From Pseudaquidulcibacter sp964557085 (lineage in GTDB: Bacteria > Pseudomonadota > Alphaproteobacteria > Caulobacterales > Aquidulcibacteraceae): a DNA stretch of 9,940 nucleotides. The notes beneath the pieces were generated by a model. That model saw nothing but the letters and a program-made list of their open reading frames with translations, searched no databases and was not told where the DNA came from. The stretch spans positions 1 through 9,940 of the forward strand of contig CAZKYS010000088.1 in NCBI GenBank assembly GCA_964557085.1. The letters are read 5' to 3'. Of the stretch, positions 1-6,247 are shown one piece after another; the first letter of the stretch is position 1; each line of letters begins with the position of its first letter. Made by a program: the position numbers and the translations under genes.

Positions 1-312
1 AAAATGGAAGAGGCGGTGGGCTTTGATGGCAAGGGTGACTTTTTCATGGATGAAGAGGGCCGCCTAACCCGCCGTGGCGATGCAGAATCTGCACCTTATG
101 CTTATGCAGGAATTCACGTAACCCGCACCGAATTATTCAAAGATAAACCCCTTGTCAAACGCTCCCTTGCCAAAACATGGTTCGAAGAATTTGCACCAAA
201 GGGAAGGCTCTATGGCATAGTCCTTGAAGGCAAATGGCTCCATGTCGGCGACCCCCAAGCAAGGGATGAGGCTGAAATAATATACAACAATCACACAAAA
301 GTTTCAGTATAG
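1..312 (+). CDS. Sugar-phosphate nucleotidyltransferase, MurU-like, C-terminal part (5' truncated)
   Basis: The reading frame is open from base 1 and stops with TAG at 310-312, so the gene begins upstream of the window and the first ATG at 4 is probably internal. About 103 residues are visible. They look like the C-terminal half of a COG1208-type NTP transferase: a GKGDFFMDEEGRLTRRGD stretch, a YAYAGIHV strand, and the closing WLHVGDPQARDEAE, which resembles the W-x-H-V-G-T/D-P ending of MurU and related sugar-1-phosphate uridylyl/guanylyltransferases. Members transfer a nucleotide from NTP to a sugar 1-phosphate in the cytoplasm; MurU does this for MurNAc 1-phosphate in peptidoglycan recycling. 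The N-terminal nucleotide-binding GxGxR motif lies outside the window, so the exact substrate cannot be settled. No co-transcribed gene follows; a hairpin-rich spacer and a terminator separate it from rimP. Confidence 0.8.
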   Translation, partial: KMEEAVGFDGKGDFFMDEEGRLTRRGDAESAPYAYAGIHVTRTELFKDKPLVKRSLAKTWFEEFAPKGRLYGIVLEGKWLHVGDPQARDEAEIIYNNHTKVSV

Positions 313-320
313 CGCGCGAT

Positions 321-357
321 GAGCCCCAAAAAGTTGGAGACTTTTTGGATAAGGCGA
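321..357. repeat. Hairpin repeat, copy A (spacer after the nucleotidyltransferase gene)
   Basis: A 9-bp stem, CCAAAAAGT (326-334) with ACTTTTTGG (340-348), closes a 5-nt loop. It stacks on an outer 3-bp stem, GCC (323-325) with GGC (353-355), with ATAA (349-352) bulged on the 3' side. The 37 bases align with 6173-6209 at 32 of 37 positions. The stem has only five Ts followed by GG, so it is a poor intrinsic terminator. Function is unknown; it could be a dispersed palindromic repeat or a transcript-end stabiliser. Confidence 0.7.
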
Positions 358-363
358 AGAGCC

Positions 364-385
364 AAAATTTGCTATGGCAAATTTT
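364..385. other. Perfect 9-bp hairpin in the spacer
   Basis: AAAATTTGC (364-372) pairs perfectly with GCAAATTTT (377-385) around the loop TATG. It lies just downstream of hairpin repeat copy A and, by position, belongs to the 3' region of the nucleotidyltransferase transcript. There is no T-tract, so I do not call it a terminator. Its GGCAAATT core recurs in hairpins of the infB-rbfA and rpsO-pnp spacers. Confidence 0.5.
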
Positions 386-422
386 CAAAACGTATGCTTT
401 TTATTCGTGACTTTTCATAAAA

Positions 423-452
423 TTGATATTAAAGACGCGTTAACAATATAAA
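423..452 (+). promoter_or_regulatory. Candidate sigma70-type promoter for the rimP-nusA-infB operon
   Basis: TTGATA (423-428) matches the -35 consensus at five of six positions, and TATAAA (447-452) matches the -10 at five of six, with an 18-nt spacer. Transcription would start near 459. This is the best promoter-like sequence between the nucleotidyltransferase gene and rimP. A terminator-like hairpin starts about 15 nt downstream of the predicted start, which suggests an attenuated leader. It is predicted from sequence only. Confidence 0.5.
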
Positions 453-473
453 CCCGCCATGAAAATGGTAAGG

Positions 474-501
474 GCGACCCAAGGTTCGGGTCGCTTTTTT
501 T
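474..501 (+). terminator. Intrinsic terminator or attenuator ahead of rimP
   Basis: GCGACCC (474-480) pairs with GGGTCGC (488-494) around a 7-nt loop and is followed at once by seven Ts (495-501), a textbook rho-independent terminator. It could simply end the upstream nucleotidyltransferase transcript. Because a promoter candidate lies between that gene and this hairpin, it would also act on the rimP operon transcript as an attenuator. The T-tract ends 23 nt before the chosen rimP start. Confidence 0.8.
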
Positions 502-524
502 ATTGCTTAAAAACTGGAATTGAT

Positions 525-1121
525 TTGCTTACTATTACGCCATTTGAACAAAATTTATATGATTTGCTTGCCCCTGCTGCGGCTGATTTGGGTTATGAGA
601 TTGTGCGCATTCGCATGATGGGCCGCGAAACTGCAACTTTGCAAATCATGGCGGAGCGTGAAGATGGCTCGATGACTTCTGGTGATTGTGAAAAATTATC
701 ACGCGGTCTCTCGCCAATTTTGGACGCACACGACCCAATTTCTGCCGAATATCATCTTGAAATTTCTTCACCAGGGATTGATCGCCCATTAACACGCCTA
801 AAAGACTTTACACGTTGGGCAGGTTATCGCGCCAAACTTGAACTTGATAGAATGGTTGAAGGGCAAAAACGTTTTTCAGGCACTTTGGTTGGTATCGAAG
901 ATGATAATATCGCCATTGATTTGGATAATGAAAGCGAAACCGCACTTATCCCTTTTGCATGGCTTCATAATGCCAAATTGGTTTTAACAGACGAATTAAT
1001 TCGCGAATCCCTTTCGCGCCGCGCCAAAGGTGATGAAGCGGAAAATATTGAAAACGCCCTTGAAACAGGGGAAATTGAAATCGAAAATATCGCCAATGGC
1101 GATGAAACAGGTGGAGAGTGA
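525..1121 (+). CDS. rimP: Ribosome maturation factor RimP
   Basis: RimP binds the maturing 30S subunit and is needed for efficient 16S rRNA processing and assembly. The sequence shows the RimP N-terminal domain (roughly residues 5-85) with DLGYEIVRIRMM and the signature SSPGIDRPL, followed by LTRLKDFTRWAGYRAKLEL and the Sm-like C-terminal domain with LIPFAWLHNAKLVLTDELI. The acidic tail is typical of alphaproteobacterial members. I chose TTG at 525 (198 residues) because GGAA at 516-519 sits 5 nt upstream and family similarity begins just after it. An in-frame ATG at 459 would add 22 residues, but that stretch is encoded by the terminator hairpin and does not look like RimP. If the mRNA starts near 459, however, a leaderless start there cannot be excluded. 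nusA follows after 1 nt, so the two are certainly co-transcribed. The family call is firm; the start is less so. Confidence 0.93.
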   Translation: MLTITPFEQNLYDLLAPAAADLGYEIVRIRMMGRETATLQIMAEREDGSMTSGDCEKLSRGLSPILDAHDPISAEYHLEISSPGIDRPLTRLKDFTRWAGYRAKLELDRMVEGQKRFSGTLVGIEDDNIAIDLDNESETALIPFAWLHNAKLVLTDELIRESLSRRAKGDEAENIENALETGEIEIENIANGDETGGE

Positions 1122-1122
1122 A

Positions 1123-2715
1123 ATGGCAATAAGCGCCAATAGACTTGAATTATTGCAAATCGCACGTTCGGTTGCTGCTGAAAAAAATATTGATGAAAAA
1201 GTGGTTGTAAGCGCAATCGAAAGCGCAATTCAAAAAGCTGCTTTGTCACGTTATGGTGCGGCATTGGATATTTTGGTTCGTATCGACCAAAAATCAGGCG
1301 AATTAACTATCACACGCCGCCAAACTGTGGTTGCAACCCGTGATGAAGTTATCAATGAATTGCAACAAATCGCCCTTGAAGATGCGGTGAAAATTGATGC
1401 CAATGTTGAAATTGGTCATGTTTTCACAGAAGCCCTTCCATTGTTCGATTTTGGCCGCGTTATGTCGCTTACTGGTAAGCAAGTTATTACGCAAAAAGTT
1501 CGTGAAGCAGAACGTGCAAAGCAATTTGAAGAATATCAAGACCGCGTTGGCGAGATTGTAAACGGAACGGTTAAACGCGTTGAATATGGCAATATTTTTG
1601 TTGATTTAGGTCGCGGCGAAGGCGTTATTCGCAAAGACCAAACTTTACCACGTGAAAATCTTAATATGGGTGATCGCGTTCGCGCTTACATCTACGAAGT
1701 TAAGCACGAGCAAAAAGGCCCGCAAATTTTCTTATCGCGTGCACACCCTGGCTTTATGGCGAAATTATTCACCCAAGAAGTTCCAGAGATTTATGATGGC
1801 GTAATCGAAATCAAATCTGTGGCGCGCGACCCTGCATCACGTGCAAAAATTGCGGTATTCACATCTGATAATGGTATTGACCCTGTTGGTGCCTGCGTTG
1901 GTATGCGTGGTTCACGTGTTCAAGCAGTTGTTGGCGAATTGGGCGGTGAGAAAATCGACATCATCCCTTGGTCACCAGATCCTGCGACCTTTATCGTAAA
2001 CGCTTTGCAACCTGCTGAAGTTGCAAAAGTTGTATTGGACGAAGATGAAAACCGCGTTGAAGTTGTTGTTCCAGAAGATCAATTGTCTTTGGCAATTGGT
2101 CGCCGTGGTCAAAATGTTCGCCTTGCATCGCAATTAACTGGTTGGTCAATTGATATTCTTACCGAAGATCAAGAGCGTGAGCGTCGCGAAAAAGAAACTG
2201 CAACATTGGTTGAATTATTCATCAATGCCCTTGAAGTTGATGATATGATGGCGCGCCTATTGGTTTCTGAAGGCTTTGAGAAAATCGAAGATCTTGCAAA
2301 CACTGACCTTGATGATTTGATGACAATCGAAGGCTTTGACGAAGAGCTTGCAACCGAACTTCAAGCCCGCGCAAATGACCATTTAGAACGTCAGGCACGT
2401 GAATTAGAAGAAAAAATCAAATCACTTAATATCGAAGCTGATTTGTTAAATCTTGAAGGCATGAACCCACAAATGGCGATTGCTTTGGCGCAAAATGGCG
2501 TTACTTCAATCGAAGATTTGGCAGGTTTAGTATCTGATGACCTTCGTGGTTGGTTTGAAGTGAAAAATGGCGAGAAGGTTCGTGAACCTGGCTATCTTGA
2601 TTCCTTCAATCTTTCACAAGCTGATGCAGACGCATTAATCATGGCCGCACGTGTCGGCATGGGTTGGGTTGAGGCCGCACCTTCGGAGGCGGTAACAACC
2701 GATGGAGCAGAATGA
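1123..2715 (+). CDS. nusA: Transcription termination/antitermination protein NusA
   Basis: NusA binds RNA polymerase and nascent RNA. It promotes pausing and intrinsic termination and takes part in antitermination complexes. At 530 residues it has the expected order: an N-terminal polymerase-binding domain (about 1-130), an S1 domain (about 143-205, GTVKRVEYGNIFVDLG), KH1 with GMRG at 260-263, KH2 with GRRG at 326-329, and two C-terminal helix-hairpin-helix acidic repeats (about 365-500). The start at 1123 gives MAISANRLELLQIA, the usual alphaproteobacterial beginning, and GGAG at 1113-1116 lies 6 nt upstream. An in-frame ATG at 1030 would add 31 residues that merely translate the end of rimP out of frame, and is rejected. 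The 3' end overlaps ylxR by 14 nt. NusA is a plausible regulator of its own operon through the hairpin at 474-501, though that is inference. Confidence 0.97.
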   Translation: MAISANRLELLQIARSVAAEKNIDEKVVVSAIESAIQKAALSRYGAALDILVRIDQKSGELTITRRQTVVATRDEVINELQQIALEDAVKIDANVEIGHVFTEALPLFDFGRVMSLTGKQVITQKVREAERAKQFEEYQDRVGEIVNGTVKRVEYGNIFVDLGRGEGVIRKDQTLPRENLNMGDRVRAYIYEVKHEQKGPQIFLSRAHPGFMAKLFTQEVPEIYDGVIEIKSVARDPASRAKIAVFTSDNGIDPVGACVGMRGSRVQAVVGELGGEKIDIIPWSPDPATFIVNALQPAEVAKVVLDEDENRVEVVVPEDQLSLAIGRRGQNVRLASQLTGWSIDILTEDQERERREKETATLVELFINALEVDDMMARLLVSEGFEKIEDLANTDLDDLMTIEGFDEELATELQARANDHLERQARELEEKIKSLNIEADLLNLEGMNPQMAIALAQNGVTSIEDLAGLVSDDLRGWFEVKNGEKVREPGYLDSFNLSQADADALIMAARVGMGWVEAAPSEAVTTDGAE

Positions 2716-3319
2716 GCCTCTAATCAACAAAAATAATAGGCGCTGTGCGGTTACAAGGCTTGAAAAACCGCAAAGCGAGATGGTGCGTTATGTTGCCGAT
2801 ATGTCGGGGAATATTTTCCCCGATGTGTCCGCGCGCGCGCCAGGTCGCGGCGTTTGGGTAAGCGCCAATAGCGAAACCCTTGAGCAAGCCATTAAGACAA
2901 ATGCTTTTGCGCGCTCTTTAAAACGTGCGGCACATCCAAAACCTGAATTAATTGAACAAACCAAAGCGGCGCTTTTTCAAAAAAGCCTTGGCCTTTTGGC
3001 AATGGCGCGGCGCGCAGGTCAATTAATTTTGGGCTTTGATCAAGTGTCTGAGGCAATCAAGAAAACAGCGCCCGCATTCCTTATTGAGGCTTATGATGCA
3101 TCAAATGATGGGCGCGATAAAATCATTGGCCTATCAAAAAAATGGGGCGATGTGCAAATAATCGGCTGTTTTTGTATTGATGATTTGGGAAAAACCCTAT
3201 CTCGTGATAATATTGTTCATGCTTTTATGCCAAAGGGACAATTTGCACAAAATTGGGCTTTGGAAATTAATCGGCTTGCAGGATTTGTTCCTTTAAAGCC
3301 ACAAGATTGGATTTTTTGA
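2702..3319 (+). CDS. ylxR: YlxR-type RNA-binding protein fused to an L7Ae-like domain
   Basis: This 205-residue protein has an N-terminal YlxR (DUF448) domain, about residues 12-85, with RRCAVTR at 13-19, MVRYV at 27-31 and the family signature PGRGVWV at 47-53. A second domain, about 90-180, starts KSLGLLAMARRAGQLILGFD and resembles the L7Ae/L30e RNA-binding fold that is a separate gene (ylxQ) in Bacillus. The fused form between nusA and infB is usual in alphaproteobacteria. YlxR proteins bind nucleic acid, and Bacillus YlxR has been linked to transcription control, but the role here is not established. The ATG at 2702 lies inside nusA and is preceded by GGAGG at 2685-2689, a long 12-nt spacing, so translational coupling with nusA termination is likely. 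A structured 108-nt spacer separates it from infB. Confidence 0.92.
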   Translation: MEQNEPLINKNNRRCAVTRLEKPQSEMVRYVADMSGNIFPDVSARAPGRGVWVSANSETLEQAIKTNAFARSLKRAAHPKPELIEQTKAALFQKSLGLLAMARRAGQLILGFDQVSEAIKKTAPAFLIEAYDASNDGRDKIIGLSKKWGDVQIIGCFCIDDLGKTLSRDNIVHAFMPKGQFAQNWALEINRLAGFVPLKPQDWIF

Positions 3320-3427
3320 TAGTTTTTATGACAAACCCAATGGGGTTTGGCACAAAACCTATTGTGTATTTGGCGTTTTTGCGCCATTTGCAAGTTTGTA
3401 AACGCCCGTAAGGGCAAATGGGTAAAT
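3320..3427 (+). promoter_or_regulatory. Structured infB leader with competing hairpins over the ribosome binding site
   Basis: Three successive simple hairpins are visible: CAAACCC/GGGTTTG (3332-3349), CACAA/TTGTG (3351-3366) and TGGCG/CGCCA (3371-3386). GCCC/GGGC with a GTAA (GNRA-type) tetraloop follows at 3404-3415. Alternative longer pairings exist: GGCGTTT (3372-3378) with AAACGCC (3400-3406), and CCATTTGC (3384-3391) with GCAAATGG (3414-3421). The purine stretches nearest the infB start, AAGGG (3410-3414) and GGG (3420-3422), are the only Shine-Dalgarno candidates and lie in or beside these stems. No T-tract follows any hairpin, so control of translation or RNA cleavage fits better than termination. 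The pairings are seen; the function is inferred. Confidence 0.5.
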
Positions 3428-6016
3428 ATGACTGATAATAATGAAAACAACGGCGCAGGTGCGCGCAAACCTTTAAGCCTAAATCGCAATTTAGGGGCTG
3501 GCGGAACTGTTCGTCAAAGCTTCTCGCATGGGCGCTCTAAAACTGTTGTCGTTGAAGTTAAGAAAAAACGTGGCCTTGAAGCGCCAAAACCTGCTGGTGA
3601 TACTGGCGCAAATAAACCTGCACCTGCATTTGTTCCATCATCTGCGGCAAAGCCAACACTCGCACCAAGGGTAACACAAAACCAGCAAGTTGATAATTCG
3701 CACAGTCTTTCAGAACATGAGCGTCAGGCGCGCCAAGCGGCACTTGCACAAGCCCGTGAAGCTGAATTGCAGCGCCAAGAGCGTGAACGCCGCGAAGCCG
3801 AAGCACGCGCTGCCCGCGAAGAAATGGACAGAAAGCGCCGCGAAGAAGAAGAACGCCTAGAGCGCATCGAGCAAGAGCGTTTGAAACGCGAAGAAGAAGC
3901 GCGCGCTGCCGAAATGGCAAAATCTGAAATAGTTGAAAAAGCGCAAGCACCAGTTGCAACACAAAATGCACAACCTGTTATCGAAGACGAGCCAGTAGAA
4001 GAAGTTGAAAATGAAGGCGGCGGCGACATTCTTTCATCACTTGGTGGTCGTGTTAAAAAACAAAAACAAGCGCCTTTAAAAGTTGTTCCTGCATCACGCG
4101 ATAAAAATGCCCAACCACGTCGTTCGGGTCGTTTAACAATTACATCTGCGCTTGATGATGATGGCGAACGTCAACGTTCATTGGCATCTGTTCGCCGTGC
4201 CCGTGAAAAAGAGCGTGAGCGTCGTTTGGGTCGTGGCTATCAAGAGCCTGCAAAACAATCACGCGAAGTTATCATTCCAGAGGTTATTACGGTTGCCGAT
4301 TTGGCAAATCGTATGGCCGAACGCTTAACTGACGTTGTAAAATATTTGATGAAACAAGGTCAAATGATGAAAGGCACTGACGTTCTTGATTTGGACGTTG
4401 CCGAATTAATCGTTGCCGATTTTGGTCACATTGCAAAACGCGTTGCAGAATCTGACGTTGAAATTGGTCTTGAAGGTGTTGAAGATACTGATGAAAACCA
4501 AGTAGCGCGCCCACCAGTTGTTACAATCATGGGCCACGTTGACCATGGTAAAACTTCATTGCTTGACGCAATCCGCAAAGCCGATGTGGTATCTGGTGAA
4601 GCAGGCGGCATCACGCAGCATATTGGTGCGTATCAAGTACGTTTGCCGACTGGTGAAAAAGTTACTTTCCTTGATACACCGGGTCACGCGGCATTCTCTG
4701 CAATGCGTTCACGTGGTGCACAGGCAACCGATATTGTTGTTCTTGTTGTTGCTGCTGATGATGGCGTAATGCCGCAAACTATTGAGGCGATAAACCACGC
4801 GAAAGCGGCGGGCGTTCCGATAATTGTTGCAGTCAACAAAATCGACAAGCCAGAAGCAAACCCATCAAAAGTTCTTCAAGAATTATTGCAATATGATTTG
4901 GTATGTGAAGAATTTGGCGGCGATGTACAGGCGGTTCCTGTTTCTGCAAAGGCAAAAACAAATCTTGATAAATTGCTTGAATCAATCATGCTTCAAGCTG
5001 AAATCATGGAATTGAAAGCCAATCCAAACCGTACCGCAGAAGGTATCGTTGTAGAGGCCAAACTTGATAAAGGCCGCGGTCCAGTTGCAACAATTCTTGT
5101 TCAACGTGGTACAATGAAAAAAGGCGATATTGTTGTTGCGGGTACGCAATGGGGCCGTGTTCGTGCCATGATGGATGAACGTGGTCAAACCCTTGAGGAA
5201 GCTGGCCCTTCATTACCTGTTGAGGTTTTGGGGCTTGATGGCGCACCTGAGCCTGGCGATCAATTGGTTGTGGTTGAAAATGAAGCGCGCGCGCGTGAAG
5301 TAACTGATTATCGTGTTCGTTTACGCCGTGAAAAATCACAAATCAAAACTTCTTCACGTACTGGCCTTGAAAATATGCTTGCAAAAATCAAGGAACAGAA
5401 ACTTAAAGAATTCCCGTTCATCGTCAAAGCTGATGTTCAAGGTTCAGCCGAAGCAATCACTGCATCACTTGGTAAATTTGCCAATGATGAAGTGGCGGCA
5501 AAAGTTATTCACCAAGGTGTTGGTGGTATCACTGAATCCGATGTTTCATTGGCAAAATCAACGGGCGCAATCATTTTGGCCTTTAATGCACGTGCAGGTA
5601 AACCAGTTCGTGATTTGGCTGAATCAGAAGGCGTTGAAATTCGTTATTATTCAATCATCTATAATTTGCTTGATGATGTGAAAGATATTCTTTCTGGTAT
5701 GCTTGAACCAGAACGCAAAGAAACCTTCATTGGTTATGCGCAAATCCTTCAGGTATTTAGCATTTCTAAAGTTGGTAAAATTGCGGGCTGTAGAGTTTCA
5801 GAAGGCACAATCAAACGCGGTTGCGGTGTTCGCTTGTTGCGTGACAATGTGGTTATTCATGAAGGTAAACTTTCAACCCTTAAACGCTTCAAAGACGAAG
5901 TTGCCGAAGTTTCGGGCGGTCAAGAATGCGGTATGGGCTTTGAAGATTATCAAGATATTCGTGAAAATGACGAAATCGAATGCTTCGAAGTTGAGATTAT
6001 TAAACGTAGCCTATAG
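3428..6016 (+). CDS. infB: Translation initiation factor IF-2
   Basis: IF-2 is the GTPase that brings formyl-methionyl initiator tRNA to the 30S subunit and promotes subunit joining. The 862-residue product begins with the alphaproteobacterial IF2-associated motif GGTVRQSFSHGRSKTVVVEV (25-44). A highly charged Arg/Glu/Ala-rich helical segment follows at about 95-168, probably coiled coil. The IF2 N-terminal domain starts near 286 (VITVADLANRM). The G domain has G1 GHVDHGKT (369-376), G3 DTPGH (416-420), G4 NKID (470-473) and G5 SAK (506-508); domains II-IV follow through the C-terminus. All GTPase motifs are intact. I chose ATG 3428 (MTDNNEN), which fits the family; an in-frame ATG at 3347 adds 27 residues translated from the hairpin leader and is rejected. 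The Shine-Dalgarno sequence is weak (AAGGG about 13 nt upstream, GGG about 5 nt upstream), which suits the structured leader. Confidence 0.97.
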   Translation: MTDNNENNGAGARKPLSLNRNLGAGGTVRQSFSHGRSKTVVVEVKKKRGLEAPKPAGDTGANKPAPAFVPSSAAKPTLAPRVTQNQQVDNSHSLSEHERQARQAALAQAREAELQRQERERREAEARAAREEMDRKRREEEERLERIEQERLKREEEARAAEMAKSEIVEKAQAPVATQNAQPVIEDEPVEEVENEGGGDILSSLGGRVKKQKQAPLKVVPASRDKNAQPRRSGRLTITSALDDDGERQRSLASVRRAREKERERRLGRGYQEPAKQSREVIIPEVITVADLANRMAERLTDVVKYLMKQGQMMKGTDVLDLDVAELIVADFGHIAKRVAESDVEIGLEGVEDTDENQVARPPVVTIMGHVDHGKTSLLDAIRKADVVSGEAGGITQHIGAYQVRLPTGEKVTFLDTPGHAAFSAMRSRGAQATDIVVLVVAADDGVMPQTIEAINHAKAAGVPIIVAVNKIDKPEANPSKVLQELLQYDLVCEEFGGDVQAVPVSAKAKTNLDKLLESIMLQAEIMELKANPNRTAEGIVVEAKLDKGRGPVATILVQRGTMKKGDIVVAGTQWGRVRAMMDERGQTLEEAGPSLPVEVLGLDGAPEPGDQLVVVENEARAREVTDYRVRLRREKSQIKTSSRTGLENMLAKIKEQKLKEFPFIVKADVQGSAEAITASLGKFANDEVAAKVIHQGVGGITESDVSLAKSTGAIILAFNARAGKPVRDLAESEGVEIRYYSIIYNLLDDVKDILSGMLEPERKETFIGYAQILQVFSISKVGKIAGCRVSEGTIKRGCGVRLLRDNVVIHEGKLSTLKRFKDEVAEVSGGQECGMGFEDYQDIRENDEIECFEVEIIKRSL

Positions 6017-6034
6017 GGTCGAATAATTTTAAAT

Positions 6035-6230
6035 CCTTCCCTTGAGGGAAGGTGGCAAATTGCAACGCAATTTGACGGAAGGGTGGCAGCGGTTTTAGTG
6101 GCTAGTAGCAATATAAACTAAAACCCGAAACATCCACCCTTCAGTCACCTTCGGTGACAGATTCCCGCTTACGAGCGCGAAAAAGTTGAAGACTTTTTCG
6201 ATAACGCGAGTAAACTCGCTAAGAGGGAAG
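6035..6230. repeat. Composite palindromic repeat between infB and rbfA (MITE/BIME-like)
   Basis: The element of about 196 nt begins with CTTCCCT (6036-6042) and ends with the complementary AGGGAAG (6224-6230). Within it are: hairpin CCTTCCC/GGGAAGG (6035-6052); hairpin CAAATTGC/GCAAATTTG-type arm (6056-6063 with 6067-6074); a central long-range stem GAAGGGTGG (6078-6086) with CCACCCTTC (6134-6142), continued by GGTTTTAGT (6091-6099) with ACTAAAACC (6117-6125); hairpin GTCACC/GGTGAC (6144-6158); then TTCCC (6162-6166) with GGGAA (6225-6229) enclosing copy B of the 37-nt hairpin repeat. No open frame of note crosses it. The style resembles dispersed intergenic palindromes of alphaproteobacteria. 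I see no convincing target-site duplication. Confidence 0.7.
6173..6209. repeat. Hairpin repeat, copy B (nested in the infB-rbfA palindrome)
   Basis: CGAAAAAGT (6178-6186) pairs with ACTTTTTCG (6192-6200) around TGAAG. An outer GCG (6175-6177) pairs with CGC (6205-6207), and ATAA bulges on the 3' side. It is the same architecture as 321-357, with four of the five base differences preserving two base pairs. Directly downstream, GCGAG (6206-6210) can pair with CTCGC (6215-6219), competing with the outer stem. Confidence 0.7.
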
Positions 6231-6247
6231 CAATTAGGTGCAATAAA

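Noticed and set aside
313..458. An initiator tRNA gene upstream of rimP, as in E. coli
   Set aside because: No cloverleaf, T-loop GTTCGA-type sequence or CCA end is present; the spacer holds hairpins and a promoter only.
459..524. RimP starting at ATG 459
   Set aside because: The added 22 residues are encoded by the terminator hairpin and T-tract and do not resemble RimP; TTG 525 has a GGAA site at suitable spacing. Kept only as an alternative.
1030..1122. NusA starting at ATG 1030
   Set aside because: The extra 31 residues overlap the rimP end in another frame; ATG 1123 has a good GGAG site and gives the family's usual N-terminus.
3347..3427. IF-2 starting at ATG 3347
   Set aside because: The extension MAQNLLCIWRFCAICK is translated from the hairpin leader and has no resemblance to IF-2; ATG 3428 begins the conserved form.
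3558..4029. Minus-strand open frames opposite the charged region of infB
   Set aside because: Their Ser/Arg- or Leu-rich low-complexity products are the complement of Arg/Glu codons on the + strand, with no ribosome binding site or family features.
6035..6230. CRISPR array or transposase remnant in the infB-rbfA spacer
   Set aside because: There are no regularly spaced direct repeats with unique spacers and no coding remnant; the structure is nested inverted repeats.
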